Shown: piece by piece, positions 32,839 to 40,631 of the stretch
Numbering within the stretch: position 1 is the first letter of the stretch
Layout: each line of letters begins with the position of its first letter
NCBI RefSeq assembly: GCF_002252475.1
Contig: NZ_NNRK01000032.1
Coordinates: 1-40,631, forward strand
Origin: Brucella rhizosphaerae
GTDB taxonomy: Bacteria; Pseudomonadota; Alphaproteobacteria; Rhizobiales; Rhizobiaceae
DNA length: 40,631 nucleotides
Reading direction: 5' to 3'
The notes under the pieces: model-generated
Seen by the model: the letters and a program-made list of their open reading frames with translations, nothing else
The model's database searches: none
Told to the model about the DNA's origin: nothing
Position numbers and translations under genes: made by a program

Positions 32839-34092
32839 ATGAAAATGGGTAAATTGCTGCTTGCAGGTCTTGTGGCCGGTCTGAGCTCTATCGCAATCAA
32901 TGCTGCGCAAGCAGTTGAAATCGAATATTGGCAGTATGTCTTTGAATCGCGCGTCAAGACGATGGACAAGCTGATCGAGAATTTCGAAAAAGCTAATCCT
33001 GATATCAAGGTCAAGCAGGTCACGTTCCCTTATGACGACTATCAGACCCGCGTTATTGCGGCGAAGATGGCTGGCAAAAGCCCTGACGTGATGCAGCTGT
33101 TCTATGGCTGGCTCGACAAATTTGCTGCTGGTGGCATTTTGCAGCCACTGCCGCAGGAAGCATTTCCGCACGACAAGATCGAAAGCGAATTCTTCCCAAT
33201 CGTCAGCGCAATGAAGCGCGGCGATGAATATTACGGCTTGCCGACCGCTGTACGTTCGCTGGCACTGTTCTATAACAAAAAGCTTTTCGAAGAAGCTGGT
33301 CTTGATCCTAAAAACCCGCCGAAAAACCTTGAAGAGCTGCTGGCCTATGCCGAGAAAGCCACCAAGCGTGACGCTTCCGGCAATCTGTTGAGCGAAGGCA
33401 TTACGCTCGATATGCCGGGTCAGGATCTGCATTGGTGGCGTGAAGTGCTGGTTCGCCAGTTCGGCGGAAAGCCATACAGCGATGACTACCGCAAGGTCGC
33501 CTATGACGACGCTGCCGGTGAAAAGGCATTGCAGTTCTACACCGACTTGCAGACCAAATATAAGGTCGGCGAAGTGAAGTTCATGGATGAAGGCCATGCA
33601 GCATTCCGCTCCGGTAAAGCTGCGATGACCGTGGATGGCACCTTCCGTCTGGCGGCCTTCAACACCATCAAGGACTTTGAATGGGGCGTGACCGAGCTGC
33701 CTGCCAATGCTGAAGGTGTGCGTTCAAACTATGCCAGCTATTTTGCCAACGGCATCAGCGCATCGGCAAAGGGCGAAAAGCTGGAAGCAGCTTCAAAGTT
33801 CCTCAACTACATTACTTCGCCTGAAGCGATGGAAATCTGGCTGAAGGGTGTAGGCGAACTGCCCGCGCGCCGTTCTGCGGCTCTGACAGAAACCAATCTG
33901 GCTGACCCGGTTTACGGACCCTTCCTCAAAGGTCTGGAATACGCCCATACAACCATGTTCACCGACGAGCTGAAACAGCGCCAGATCGTCGTCGACATGT
34001 CTAATCGCGTGATATTGCAGAACCAGCCAGTCAAAGAATCTCTTGATGAAGCTGCCAAGGCTGAACAGGCCATTCTGGATACTGCGAAGTAA
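32839..34092 (+). CDS. Sugar ABC transporter, periplasmic binding protein (family 1)
   Basis: 417 residues from ATG 32839, which follows GGGGAGG. An Sec signal peptide (basic start, LLLAGLVAGLSSIAI, cleavage near AAQAVE at about residue 26) precedes a family 1 fold. The fold shows EYWQYVFESRV, MDKLIENFEKANPDIKVK, SPDVMQLFYGWLDKFAA, SLALFYNKKLFEEAGLDPKN and AAFRSGKAAMTVDG. A 41-codon upstream extension of the frame crosses the palindromes and is not used. It heads the operon and defines the import of a sugar or sugar conjugate. Confidence 0.92.
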   Translation: MKMGKLLLAGLVAGLSSIAINAAQAVEIEYWQYVFESRVKTMDKLIENFEKANPDIKVKQVTFPYDDYQTRVIAAKMAGKSPDVMQLFYGWLDKFAAGGILQPLPQEAFPHDKIESEFFPIVSAMKRGDEYYGLPTAVRSLALFYNKKLFEEAGLDPKNPPKNLEELLAYAEKATKRDASGNLLSEGITLDMPGQDLHWWREVLVRQFGGKPYSDDYRKVAYDDAAGEKALQFYTDLQTKYKVGEVKFMDEGHAAFRSGKAAMTVDGTFRLAAFNTIKDFEWGVTELPANAEGVRSNYASYFANGISASAKGEKLEAASKFLNYITSPEAMEIWLKGVGELPARRSAALTETNLADPVYGPFLKGLEYAHTTMFTDELKQRQIVVDMSNRVILQNQPVKESLDEAAKAEQAILDTAK

Positions 34093-34105
34093 AGCCGCTC
34101 TCGGT

Positions 34106-34158
34106 CGGGCGGTTCTCACGAGCTGCCCGCTTCCGATCTTCAGCAGCTCTCTTGCTGC
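34106..34158 (+). other. Intercistronic hairpins after the binding-protein gene
   Basis: Two small stem-loops follow the stop codon: CGGGC (34106-34110) with GCCCG (34125-34129), and GCAGC (34143-34147) with GCTGC (34154-34158). They fill much of the 151-base gap to the first permease. Such hairpins usually tune expression between binding protein and membrane subunits. They are weaker than the one at 15539-15566. Confidence 0.4.
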
Positions 34159-34243
34159 CTTAAACATACGGCTCTATTTTTGAAGCCTGCCGCTTCCGAC
34201 CGTGGCTGCCTTGCAACGCATGGCTGGCCGAAGGATTTTTATT

Positions 34244-35188
34244 ATGACAATGACGGCTGAACCCGATCATACAGCGCGCAGGCCTTTCGGTTCGCGACTG
34301 ACAGATCGCCTGTCGATGAAAACCAGAAGATTGATTTGGGTGTGGAGCTTTCTGGCCCTGCCGATCCTTTTCTATAGCGTCATCCGTTTTTATCCGACGA
34401 TTGAAGCATTCTGGTTGTCTTTCACCAACTGGGATCTGATGAGCCCGCCGGAATTTATCGGCATAGCCAATTATCAGAAGCTTTTTGCCGATCCGGAATT
34501 CTGGAAAGTGTTCAAAAACACTTTCATCTATCTATTGGTAGGCACCCCGATCAGCCTGGTTCTGGCTTTTGTCATCGCTTACTATCTCGACCGGGTGAGA
34601 GTCATGCACGGCTTCATTCGCGCGCTGTATTTCTTACCTTATCTGACCACAGCAGCAGCAATGGCATGGGTATGGCGCTGGTTTTATCAGCCAGCTCCGA
34701 TTGGCTTCATCAACAATATTCTGAGCTCTGTCGGGCTGCCGCAGCAAGGCTTTCTGCGCTCGGTTGATCAGGGGCTTTATGCCATCATGGCAACCTCCAT
34801 CTGGGCAGGACTTGGCTTTCAGATCATTATCTTTATGGCAGGGCTGCGCGCAGTTCCCGGTACATTCTATGAAGCAGCGCGAATTGATGGCCTCGGCGAA
34901 TGGGCAATCCTGCGCAAGATCACCATCCCGCTGCTAAAGCCGACAACTGTGTTTCTGGTGGTATTCTCCTCAATCGGCTTCCTGCGCATCTTCGATCAGG
35001 TCTACAACATGACCACGAATGATCCGGGTGGCCCGCTGGGTTCGACTAAGCCACTGGTACTTATGATCTATCAAACGGCGTTTTCGTCCTATGCAATGGG
35101 CTATGCGGCTGCGCAAACGATCATTCTCTTTATCATTCTGCTTTGCGTCTCCCTGTTACAGCTCTGGATTCTGAGGGAAAAGAAATGA
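34244..35188 (+). CDS. Sugar ABC transporter permease (MalF type)
   Basis: 314 residues with about six membrane segments. The coupling loop FYEAARIDGLGEWAILRKIT and IPLLKPTTVFLVV is a textbook EAA motif. ATG 34244 lies eight bases after AAGGA; a 14-codon longer frame has no signal. Its end overlaps the next permease by four bases (ATGA). Confidence 0.92.
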   Translation: MTMTAEPDHTARRPFGSRLTDRLSMKTRRLIWVWSFLALPILFYSVIRFYPTIEAFWLSFTNWDLMSPPEFIGIANYQKLFADPEFWKVFKNTFIYLLVGTPISLVLAFVIAYYLDRVRVMHGFIRALYFLPYLTTAAAMAWVWRWFYQPAPIGFINNILSSVGLPQQGFLRSVDQGLYAIMATSIWAGLGFQIIIFMAGLRAVPGTFYEAARIDGLGEWAILRKITIPLLKPTTVFLVVFSSIGFLRIFDQVYNMTTNDPGGPLGSTKPLVLMIYQTAFSSYAMGYAAAQTIILFIILLCVSLLQLWILREKK

Positions 35189-36036
35189 CCGCGTCTGCAC
35201 AAACCAAATCACTCCCTTTCCAGAATCTGAAGCCCGGCCGCGTCGTCACATGGACCTTGCTGTTCATCGGCGGCCTGATCATGGTCACGCCACTTGTTTT
35301 CATGTTTTCAACCTCGTTGAAAACTGCCAGTCAGGTCTATGATCTCAGGCTTATTCCTGCAGAGCCAACGTTTCAGAACTATGCCACCATTCTTGCTGAC
35401 GGGCGCTTTCTGCGCTGGTTCATGAACTCGATGATCGTGGCTGTGGTTGTGACTTTGTCCAACGTGTTTTTCGACAGCCTTGTCGGTTACACATTGGCGA
35501 AATTCCAGTTCCGGGGTCGTTACTTCATATTCCTTGCGATCCTTTCGACCCTGATGATCCCGACCGAGATGCTGGTTATTCCGTGGTATCTGATGTCGAG
35601 CAAACTCGGCTGGCTGGATAGCTATTGGGGCATCATGTTCCCAGGCATGATGACTGCCTTCGGCACCTTCCTGATGAAGCAGTTCTTTGAAGGTGTGCCG
35701 AATGATTTTCTTGAAGCGGCACGTGTAGACGGGCTTAACGAATTTGAGATCTGGTGGAAAATTGCCATGCCACTGGTCACACCAGCTCTGTCGGCTTTGG
35801 CTATCTTTACCTTCCTTGGCAACTGGACTGCATTCTTCTGGCCGCTGATCGTTTCAACCAGTCCTGAGCTTTATACGCTGCCGGTGGGACTATCGAGCTT
35901 TGCGGTTGAACAGTCTATCCAGTGGGAAATGATCATGACCGGTGCGGCCATCGCCACGCTGCCAACGCTCATCGTTTTCATGCTTCTTCAGCGTTACATC
36001 GTGCGCGGTGTCATGCTTGCTGGTCTGAAAGGTTGA
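35185..36036 (+). CDS. Sugar ABC transporter permease (MalG type)
   Basis: 283 residues, multi-spanning, with the EAA loop FLEAARVDGLNEFEIWWKIA followed by MPLVTPALSALAIFTF. The C-terminal RYIVRGVMLAGLKG is characteristic of MalG-type permeases. ATG 35185 overlaps the previous stop codon (ATGA), indicating coupled translation. The lyase gene follows after only three bases. Confidence 0.92.
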   Translation: MTASAQTKSLPFQNLKPGRVVTWTLLFIGGLIMVTPLVFMFSTSLKTASQVYDLRLIPAEPTFQNYATILADGRFLRWFMNSMIVAVVVTLSNVFFDSLVGYTLAKFQFRGRYFIFLAILSTLMIPTEMLVIPWYLMSSKLGWLDSYWGIMFPGMMTAFGTFLMKQFFEGVPNDFLEAARVDGLNEFEIWWKIAMPLVTPALSALAIFTFLGNWTAFFWPLIVSTSPELYTLPVGLSSFAVEQSIQWEMIMTGAAIATLPTLIVFMLLQRYIVRGVMLAGLKG

Positions 36037-36039
36037 ACC

Positions 36040-37554
36040 ATGTCTGAACTTGATCCTAAACTTTCCGACAAGAGTGTTTTCCCAAATCCGGTTTATAAAG
36101 AAACTGTGCTGCGCCCACTGTTTGACGGTGCCAAGACGCATCATGTTGACGGTTTCCGGCGCATTGACCGCGCCCATTTGGTGATGCTGGTTGAAACCGG
36201 CATTCTTGATGGCGGGCAAGCTACCCGGATTGCCGGTGCTCTTGAAGCCATTGATAAAGAAATCAATCCGGCTGAGCTGACCTATACAGGTGAGGTTGAA
36301 GACTTTTTCTTCCTCATTGAAAAGGAACTGAAAGCCCTTATTGGAGCCGATGTTGCAGGCCGTCTGCATACCGCGCGTTCTCGCAATGACATCGACCATA
36401 CACTGTTCAAGCTCAGCTTGAAAAAGCACATAGATACGCTGCTGGCCAAAGCGCGGCACTTGCTTGATGTGCTGATTGCAGCAGTGGACCGCGAGCAGGC
36501 AACGTTGATCGTTGCCTATACTCACGGCCAACCAGCACAGCCGACGACATTCGGACATTATCTTGCTGCGGCTACGGAAGTGCTAATCCGGGATATTGAG
36601 CGTCTTGAAGCAGCCCGCGCGATTGTAAACCAGTCACCGATGGGGGCAGCGGCCATCACCACCTCCGGCTTTCCGATCGACCGCCAACGCGTCTCGGAGC
36701 TGTTGGGCTTTGCTGCCCCCTTAAACAATTCCTACAGCTGTATCGCAGCCGTGGATTATGTCACCTCGACCTATTCCGCGCTGGAACTGATGTTCATTCA
36801 TCTGGGACGGCTCATTCAGGATTTCCAGTTCTGGACGAGCTTTGAAGTCGGCCAGATTTATGTGCCGAATGCTTTCGTACAGATCTCGTCGATCATGCCG
36901 CAAAAGCGCAATCCGGTGCCGATTGAGCATATGCGTCATCTGTCGAGCCAGACTATGGGGCGCGCCCGCACAGTGCTCGACGTAATGCACAATACGCCTT
37001 TCACCGACATGAACGACAGTGAAGGTGAAACGCAACAGATGGGCTATGAGGCATTTGCTTCTGCCGGACGTGTGCTTGATCTGCTGGCAGCGTTTATTGA
37101 AGCCATCCGGATTGATCCAGCACGGGTTGCGGAAAATATCCGCCGCTCCTGCATCACGATCACGGAACTTGCGGATTCTCTGGTGCGTATTGAAGGCCTG
37201 TCTTTCCGTCAGGCGCATGAGATTGCAGCTACCGTGGCACGTTCCGTAGTGGCTCAGGGTGGCGGGCTTGAGAAAGACGGGTTTGCCCCCTTTCTTGCAG
37301 CATTCCATGAGGCTACCGGACGCGAACCGTCTTTTGATCAGACAAAATTTGAAGAGCTGGTTTCGCCACAGCATTTCGTTGCTGTGCGCGACCGTTTGGG
37401 CGGTCCGGCACCGCTGCCGATGGGCGAAGCTCTGACGCGTTACCAAAACGCGGTTGAGGCGTTCAATGCGCGTGCCACTGAGTACGCAGCCTATGAAGCT
37501 AAGGCCGATCACGAACTTAATGAAAAATTCAACGCACTTGCGGAGACACGTTAA
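36040..37554 (+). CDS. Argininosuccinate lyase-family enzyme inside a sugar-uptake operon
   Basis: 504 residues, longer than housekeeping ArgH (~460). Superfamily motifs are intact: HTARSRNDIDHT (ASL reads HTGRSRND), YTHGQPAQPTTFGHYL with the catalytic His, and SSIMPQKRNPVPIEH containing the flexible serine loop signature. The enzymes of this superfamily remove fumarate from an N-linked succinate by beta elimination. No argG or other arginine gene is nearby. The gene is wedged between the permease (three bases) and the ATPase (one-base TAATG overlap). I infer a catabolic lyase acting on the imported compound, perhaps a sugar-aspartate conjugate. An ordinary second ArgH cannot be excluded. Confidence 0.85.
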   Translation: MSELDPKLSDKSVFPNPVYKETVLRPLFDGAKTHHVDGFRRIDRAHLVMLVETGILDGGQATRIAGALEAIDKEINPAELTYTGEVEDFFFLIEKELKALIGADVAGRLHTARSRNDIDHTLFKLSLKKHIDTLLAKARHLLDVLIAAVDREQATLIVAYTHGQPAQPTTFGHYLAAATEVLIRDIERLEAARAIVNQSPMGAAAITTSGFPIDRQRVSELLGFAAPLNNSYSCIAAVDYVTSTYSALELMFIHLGRLIQDFQFWTSFEVGQIYVPNAFVQISSIMPQKRNPVPIEHMRHLSSQTMGRARTVLDVMHNTPFTDMNDSEGETQQMGYEAFASAGRVLDLLAAFIEAIRIDPARVAENIRRSCITITELADSLVRIEGLSFRQAHEIAATVARSVVAQGGGLEKDGFAPFLAAFHEATGREPSFDQTKFEELVSPQHFVAVRDRLGGPAPLPMGEALTRYQNAVEAFNARATEYAAYEAKADHELNEKFNALAETR

Positions 37555-38591
37555 TGGCAACCATTGAACTTGAAAAACTTGTCAAACGTTACGGCAAGGT
37601 CGAAGCAGTTCGCGCAATCGATTTACAGATCGAAGACGGAGAATTTGTTGTTTTCGTTGGCCCTTCCGGCTGCGGCAAGTCGACAACCCTGCGTATGATT
37701 GCGGGTCTGGAAGATATTTCCGGCGGGAACTTGAAAATTAGCGGTGAAGTCGTCAATGAGCGTGATCCGAAACAGCGCAATATTGCGATGGTGTTCCAGA
37801 ATTATGCGATTTATCCGCATATGAGCGTGCGCCAGAATATTGGTTTCGGCCTTTACACATCAAAGCTTTCCAAGGCTGAAAAAGCCAAGCGGATTGAAGA
37901 TGTTGGTGCATCTTTGGGACTGACGCCTTATCTGGATCGCCGTCCGGCAGCTCTTTCAGGCGGCCAGCGCCAGCGTGTTGCCATTGGGCGTGCCATGGTG
38001 CGCAATCCTTCGGCATTTTTATTCGATGAACCGTTGTCAAACCTCGATGCGCAATTGCGTGCGCAGATGCGCATCGAAATTAAGCGCCTTCACCAGAGCC
38101 TCAAGACCACCACAGTTTATGTAACGCATGATCAGGTCGAAGCCATGACCATGGCCGACCGTATTGTGGTGATGCGTGACGGCAGCATTCTGCAAACCGG
38201 CACACCAACCGAGCTGTATGAACATCCGGTGGATGTGTTCACTGCCCGCTTTATCGGCAGCCCGTCGATGAATCTACTCAAAGGGCGCCGTCAAGGTGAC
38301 ACGGTCGAGTTTATATCTGATGGCGATGTGCTGATTGGTATCCGCCCGCATGAATTGACCGTCGGTGAAACAGGCACACCAGGGGGGATATCGTTGCGAG
38401 GCATTGTGACAGCTGTCGAACCTCTCGGCGCGGAAACTCTGGTTCATCTTGATGTTGACGGCGCTGCAGTCATTGCGACAGCACCGGGCAAAACCGTTCC
38501 GAAGTCTGGCACTACACTGAGCGTCTTTGCACCTGCTGGCAGCCTGTATCTGTTTGATGCCAAGACAGAAAAGAGCCTCGGTCGTCTATAA
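37554..38591 (+). CDS. Sugar ABC transporter ATP-binding protein (MalK/UgpC type)
   Basis: 345 residues with canonical motifs: Walker A GPSGCGKST, Q-loop MVFQNYAIYPHMSV, signature LSGGQRQRVAIGRA, Walker B AFLFDEPLSNLDAQLR, switch His in TTVYVTHDQVEAM. A C-terminal TOBE-like regulatory part follows (DVLIGIRPHELTVGE). It is the single ATPase for the permeases at 34244 and 35185, in contrast with the unusual pair in the other sugar operon. Start and stop codons overlap by one base with both neighbours (TAATG). Confidence 0.94.
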   Translation: MATIELEKLVKRYGKVEAVRAIDLQIEDGEFVVFVGPSGCGKSTTLRMIAGLEDISGGNLKISGEVVNERDPKQRNIAMVFQNYAIYPHMSVRQNIGFGLYTSKLSKAEKAKRIEDVGASLGLTPYLDRRPAALSGGQRQRVAIGRAMVRNPSAFLFDEPLSNLDAQLRAQMRIEIKRLHQSLKTTTVYVTHDQVEAMTMADRIVVMRDGSILQTGTPTELYEHPVDVFTARFIGSPSMNLLKGRRQGDTVEFISDGDVLIGIRPHELTVGETGTPGGISLRGIVTAVEPLGAETLVHLDVDGAAVIATAPGKTVPKSGTTLSVFAPAGSLYLFDAKTEKSLGRL

Positions 38592-39481
38592 TGTCAAAAC
38601 AGTTCAAAACTCCTGCGGTCCTAAGTATAGGACGGATTTATTGCGACCTGATTTTCACCGGCCTCGATGCGTTACCGCAACCGGGCAGAGAGGTTTTCGC
38701 GGGCGACATGAAGATCGTAGCTGGTGGTGGTGCCTTTATTTCCGCCGCCCATTTTGCTCATGTTGGCCGGTCGGTCGCGCTGGTTGCGCGGCTTGGCACC
38801 GATAGTCTGTCGAAGGGCATATCCACGGACCTGACCATCGACGGCCTTGATCTGCGGTTTCTGGAAACCTCAACTGATGCCGGGCCGCAAGTGACTGTAG
38901 CCAGTGTTATCGGCAACGACCGCGCGTTTCTTTCGCGTCGTGCAGGTTCTGCACGGCCATCCACCCTTGATGACGCTTTGACATGGGACAATGCAAAGCA
39001 CCTCCACATCGCAGAATATGCGACATTGCACGAAATACCGGATTTGGTCACTAAAGCCAAAGCTGCCGGCCTGACCATTTCGCTGGATCCAAGTTGGGAT
39101 GAAACTCTCATCTACAGCCAGGATTTTTTGAAAATGTGTGAAGGCGTGGATATCTTCCTGCCAAACAGTGAAGAAGCGGAAGCTATTACCGGCGATCAGG
39201 ATTCCCGCAATGCTATCGATATTTTATCGAAGCACTTCCCCGTCGTCGCTCTGAAAGCAGGCGAAGAAGGAGCATGGCTGAGTGCCGGCTCTGCAGCGAT
39301 GCATATGCCAGCTGACACAGTGGATGTTATCGACACGACTGGTGCAGGCGATGCTTTCAATGCAGGCTTCATCGACTCATGGATTGATGGACGGTGCCCG
39401 GCGGACTGTCTCGCCGCAGGCGTCAAGAGCGGCAGTCTGGCGGTACAGGCCGCAGGCGGCGCATCAATCCTGCAAGCCTGA
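38591..39481 (+). CDS. PfkB-family carbohydrate kinase
   Basis: 296 residues with the ribokinase-type fold: N-terminal SIGRIYCDLIF, GREVFAGDMKIVAGGGAFIS (substrate lid region), and the C-terminal signature DTTGAGDAFNAGF with the catalytic Asp. It phosphorylates a sugar or amino-sugar hydroxyl with ATP in the cytosol. Relatives include fructoselysine kinase, but the exact substrate is not readable. It overlaps the ATPase by one base and precedes the SIS gene by 37 bases, giving a kinase-then-deaminase order. Confidence 0.88.
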   Translation: MSKQFKTPAVLSIGRIYCDLIFTGLDALPQPGREVFAGDMKIVAGGGAFISAAHFAHVGRSVALVARLGTDSLSKGISTDLTIDGLDLRFLETSTDAGPQVTVASVIGNDRAFLSRRAGSARPSTLDDALTWDNAKHLHIAEYATLHEIPDLVTKAKAAGLTISLDPSWDETLIYSQDFLKMCEGVDIFLPNSEEAEAITGDQDSRNAIDILSKHFPVVALKAGEEGAWLSAGSAAMHMPADTVDVIDTTGAGDAFNAGFIDSWIDGRCPADCLAAGVKSGSLAVQAAGGASILQA

Positions 39482-39518
39482 AAGCAAATCACTCCAATAT
39501 TCAAGCAAGGGGGACTTC

Positions 39519-40550
39519 ATGGTCACGACATCATTTATGTGCAAGGAGACAATCGAGGCCTCTGCCGTTGTTTCGCGCTTGTTGACTGAAGAAGCCGCAA
39601 CGATCGCGGAAATTAAACGTCTCTATGAAGAGCGCAAACCGCGTGTGATCACAACGGCTGCCCGCGGATCATCCGACCACGCAGCGTCGTTCTTCAAATA
39701 TCTGTTCGAGATCAGTATTGGCTTGCCCGTGGCTTCCATCGGCCCTTCGGTGACATCCGTTTATAACAGCCGCCTGCAATTGCAGGACGGTTTGCACTTT
39801 ACGGTTTCGCAGTCCGGGGCAAGTCCCGATATCGTTGCGTTGCAGAAGGCCGCCAAAGAAGGCGGAGCCATTACTGTAGCCCTTGTCAATGTGACGGACA
39901 GCCCTTTGGCACAGCAGGCCGATATTGTGCTGGGATTGCATGCGGGCAAAGAACAGAGCGTAGCCGCAACCAAATCCTGTATCGCAGGCGCTACCGCACT
40001 CACCGCCATCACCGCAGCAATCAGCGGCGACAGCGCACTCCAGATGGCGCTCACAAAATTGCCGCAAGCGTTGGATGCAACAACGAGTGATCCAATTGAT
40101 GACTCCGTGGTATCGCGACTGGCTTCAATTGACGGAATGTATGTTGTAGGCCGGGGCACAGGTTTTGCCGTAGCAATGGAAGCAGCCCTTAAAGCCAAGG
40201 AAACCTGTGGCATCCACGCCGAGGCTTTTTCTTTGGCAGAAGTTATGCACGGCCCTATACGTCTGGTTCATAGCGGCTTTCCCGTGCTAGCCTTTCTGAA
40301 CGAAGACGAAGCATTCAATGCTGGCAAACAGGCTGTAGATCGTTTGATCAGTCTGGGCGCAGATGTGATAATAATCGGCGCTGAAAGCACACAGCACAAG
40401 GCTATGAGGATCACATCAACAGGGCATGGCTTGATTGATCCACTTGTTGGCCTCGGTGCTTATTACGGTTTGATTGAACGTGTTGCGTTAGCACGTGGCC
40501 TTGATCCAGATAAACCTCTGAACCTCAGCAAAATTACGGAAACCGTTTAG
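39519..40550 (+). CDS. SIS-domain amino-sugar phosphate deaminase/deglycase (NagB-II/AgaS/FrlB-like)
   Basis: 343 residues with two SIS domains resembling the isomerase half of glucosamine synthase without the glutaminase part. Visible motifs are TTAARGSSDHAASFFKYL, GPSVTSVYNSRLQLQ, TVSQSGASPDIVAL (phosphosugar-binding serines), QSVAATKSCIA, and HAEAFSLAEVMHGP with the putative catalytic Glu. Relatives deaminate glucosamine-6-phosphate or split 6-phospho-Amadori compounds. ATG 39519 has AAGGGGG upstream; a longer frame overlaps the kinase and is not used. It is the last gene of the operon and is followed by a terminator. Confidence 0.88.
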   Translation: MVTTSFMCKETIEASAVVSRLLTEEAATIAEIKRLYEERKPRVITTAARGSSDHAASFFKYLFEISIGLPVASIGPSVTSVYNSRLQLQDGLHFTVSQSGASPDIVALQKAAKEGGAITVALVNVTDSPLAQQADIVLGLHAGKEQSVAATKSCIAGATALTAITAAISGDSALQMALTKLPQALDATTSDPIDDSVVSRLASIDGMYVVGRGTGFAVAMEAALKAKETCGIHAEAFSLAEVMHGPIRLVHSGFPVLAFLNEDEAFNAGKQAVDRLISLGADVIIIGAESTQHKAMRITSTGHGLIDPLVGLGAYYGLIERVALARGLDPDKPLNLSKITETV

Positions 40551-40601
40551 CATCCATTTGCTACGCATCCGGTCTACTTTCCGTTTGGACCCGGCCTACG
40601 C

Positions 40602-40631
40602 CCCCGTTGACTTATGTTGACGGGGTTTTTT
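40602..40631 (+). terminator. Intrinsic terminator of the amino-sugar operon
   Basis: CCCCGT (40602-40607) pairs with ACGGGG (40620-40625) around a 12-base loop and is followed at once by six T residues to the window edge. It lies 52 bases after the SIS-gene stop codon, with no gene in between. Confidence 0.85.

Noticed and set aside
32836..33597. Minus-strand frame of 253 codons opposite the sugar-binding protein
   Set aside because: Antisense to a gene with clear signal peptide and family motifs; no ribosome-binding site or recognisable product.
1..40631. CRISPR arrays, tRNA or rRNA genes, insertion sequences, phage genes, toxin-antitoxin pairs
   Set aside because: No repeated spacer pattern, cloverleaf, transposase, integrase or typical small gene pair was seen on either strand.

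Overview
The window looks like a chromosomal or large-replicon accessory region of an alphaproteobacterium of the order Rhizobiales (Hyphomicrobiales), most likely the Brucellaceae (Ochrobactrum/Brucella group). This rests on the base composition, the rhizobial ABC-transporter style, a sugar kinase closely resembling Brucella erythritol kinase, and a dispersed palindromic repeat. No rRNA, tRNA, CRISPR array, phage or insertion sequence is visible. Almost everything is catabolic: four regulator-plus-uptake-plus-enzyme modules packed side by side, with very short gene spacings.

Region A (1-12908) handles N-methylated nitrogen compounds and one-carbon units. A dimethylglycine-dehydrogenase-like flavoprotein is followed by its natural electron acceptor EtfB (cut by the window edge) and faces a LysR regulator. 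A minus-strand operon (9889 to 4036) encodes a polar amino-acid ABC transporter (ATPase, two permeases, binding protein), an Asp/Glu-racemase-family enzyme, an aldo/keto reductase and formyltetrahydrofolate deformylase PurU. Upstream lies an FMN/Fe-S/FAD demethylase of the trimethylamine-dehydrogenase family, of the N-methylproline demethylase (StcD) type. It is divergent from a TetR regulator, with two ATGTACAT palindromes between them. Demethylation would feed methylene- or formyl-tetrahydrofolate, and PurU can release the surplus as formate.

Region B (13004-26022) is one long plus-strand operon: SorC-family regulator, Tat-exported sugar-binding protein, two permeases, two different and complementarily degenerate ABC ATPases, EryA-like kinase, 2-hydroxyacid dehydrogenase, two class II aldolases, a ribulokinase-like FGGY kinase and a class IIA HAD phosphatase. 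It looks like uptake, phosphorylation and aldol cleavage of a polyol or an unusual sugar. Region C (26030-31018, minus strand) adds two complete DhaK/DhaL dihydroxyacetone-kinase-type pairs without a DhaM. One DhaK is fused to a full SorC-type transcription regulator. A short-chain-dehydrogenase remnant lies ahead of the second pair. Regions B and C probably serve one pathway whose substrate is not determined here.

Region D (31343-40631) holds a ROK repressor facing an operon of sugar-binding protein, two permeases, an argininosuccinate-lyase-family enzyme, a MalK-type ATPase, a PfkB kinase and a SIS-domain deaminase/deglycase, closed by a clear intrinsic terminator. A C-N lyase inside an (amino-)sugar operon suggests an N-linked sugar conjugate as substrate.

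The most interesting candidates for undescribed biology are the SorC-DhaK fusion with its paired DhaL, the lyase/PfkB/SIS amino-sugar operon, and the asymmetric ATPase pair. Functions are assigned from motif recognition and context only; no database search was run.
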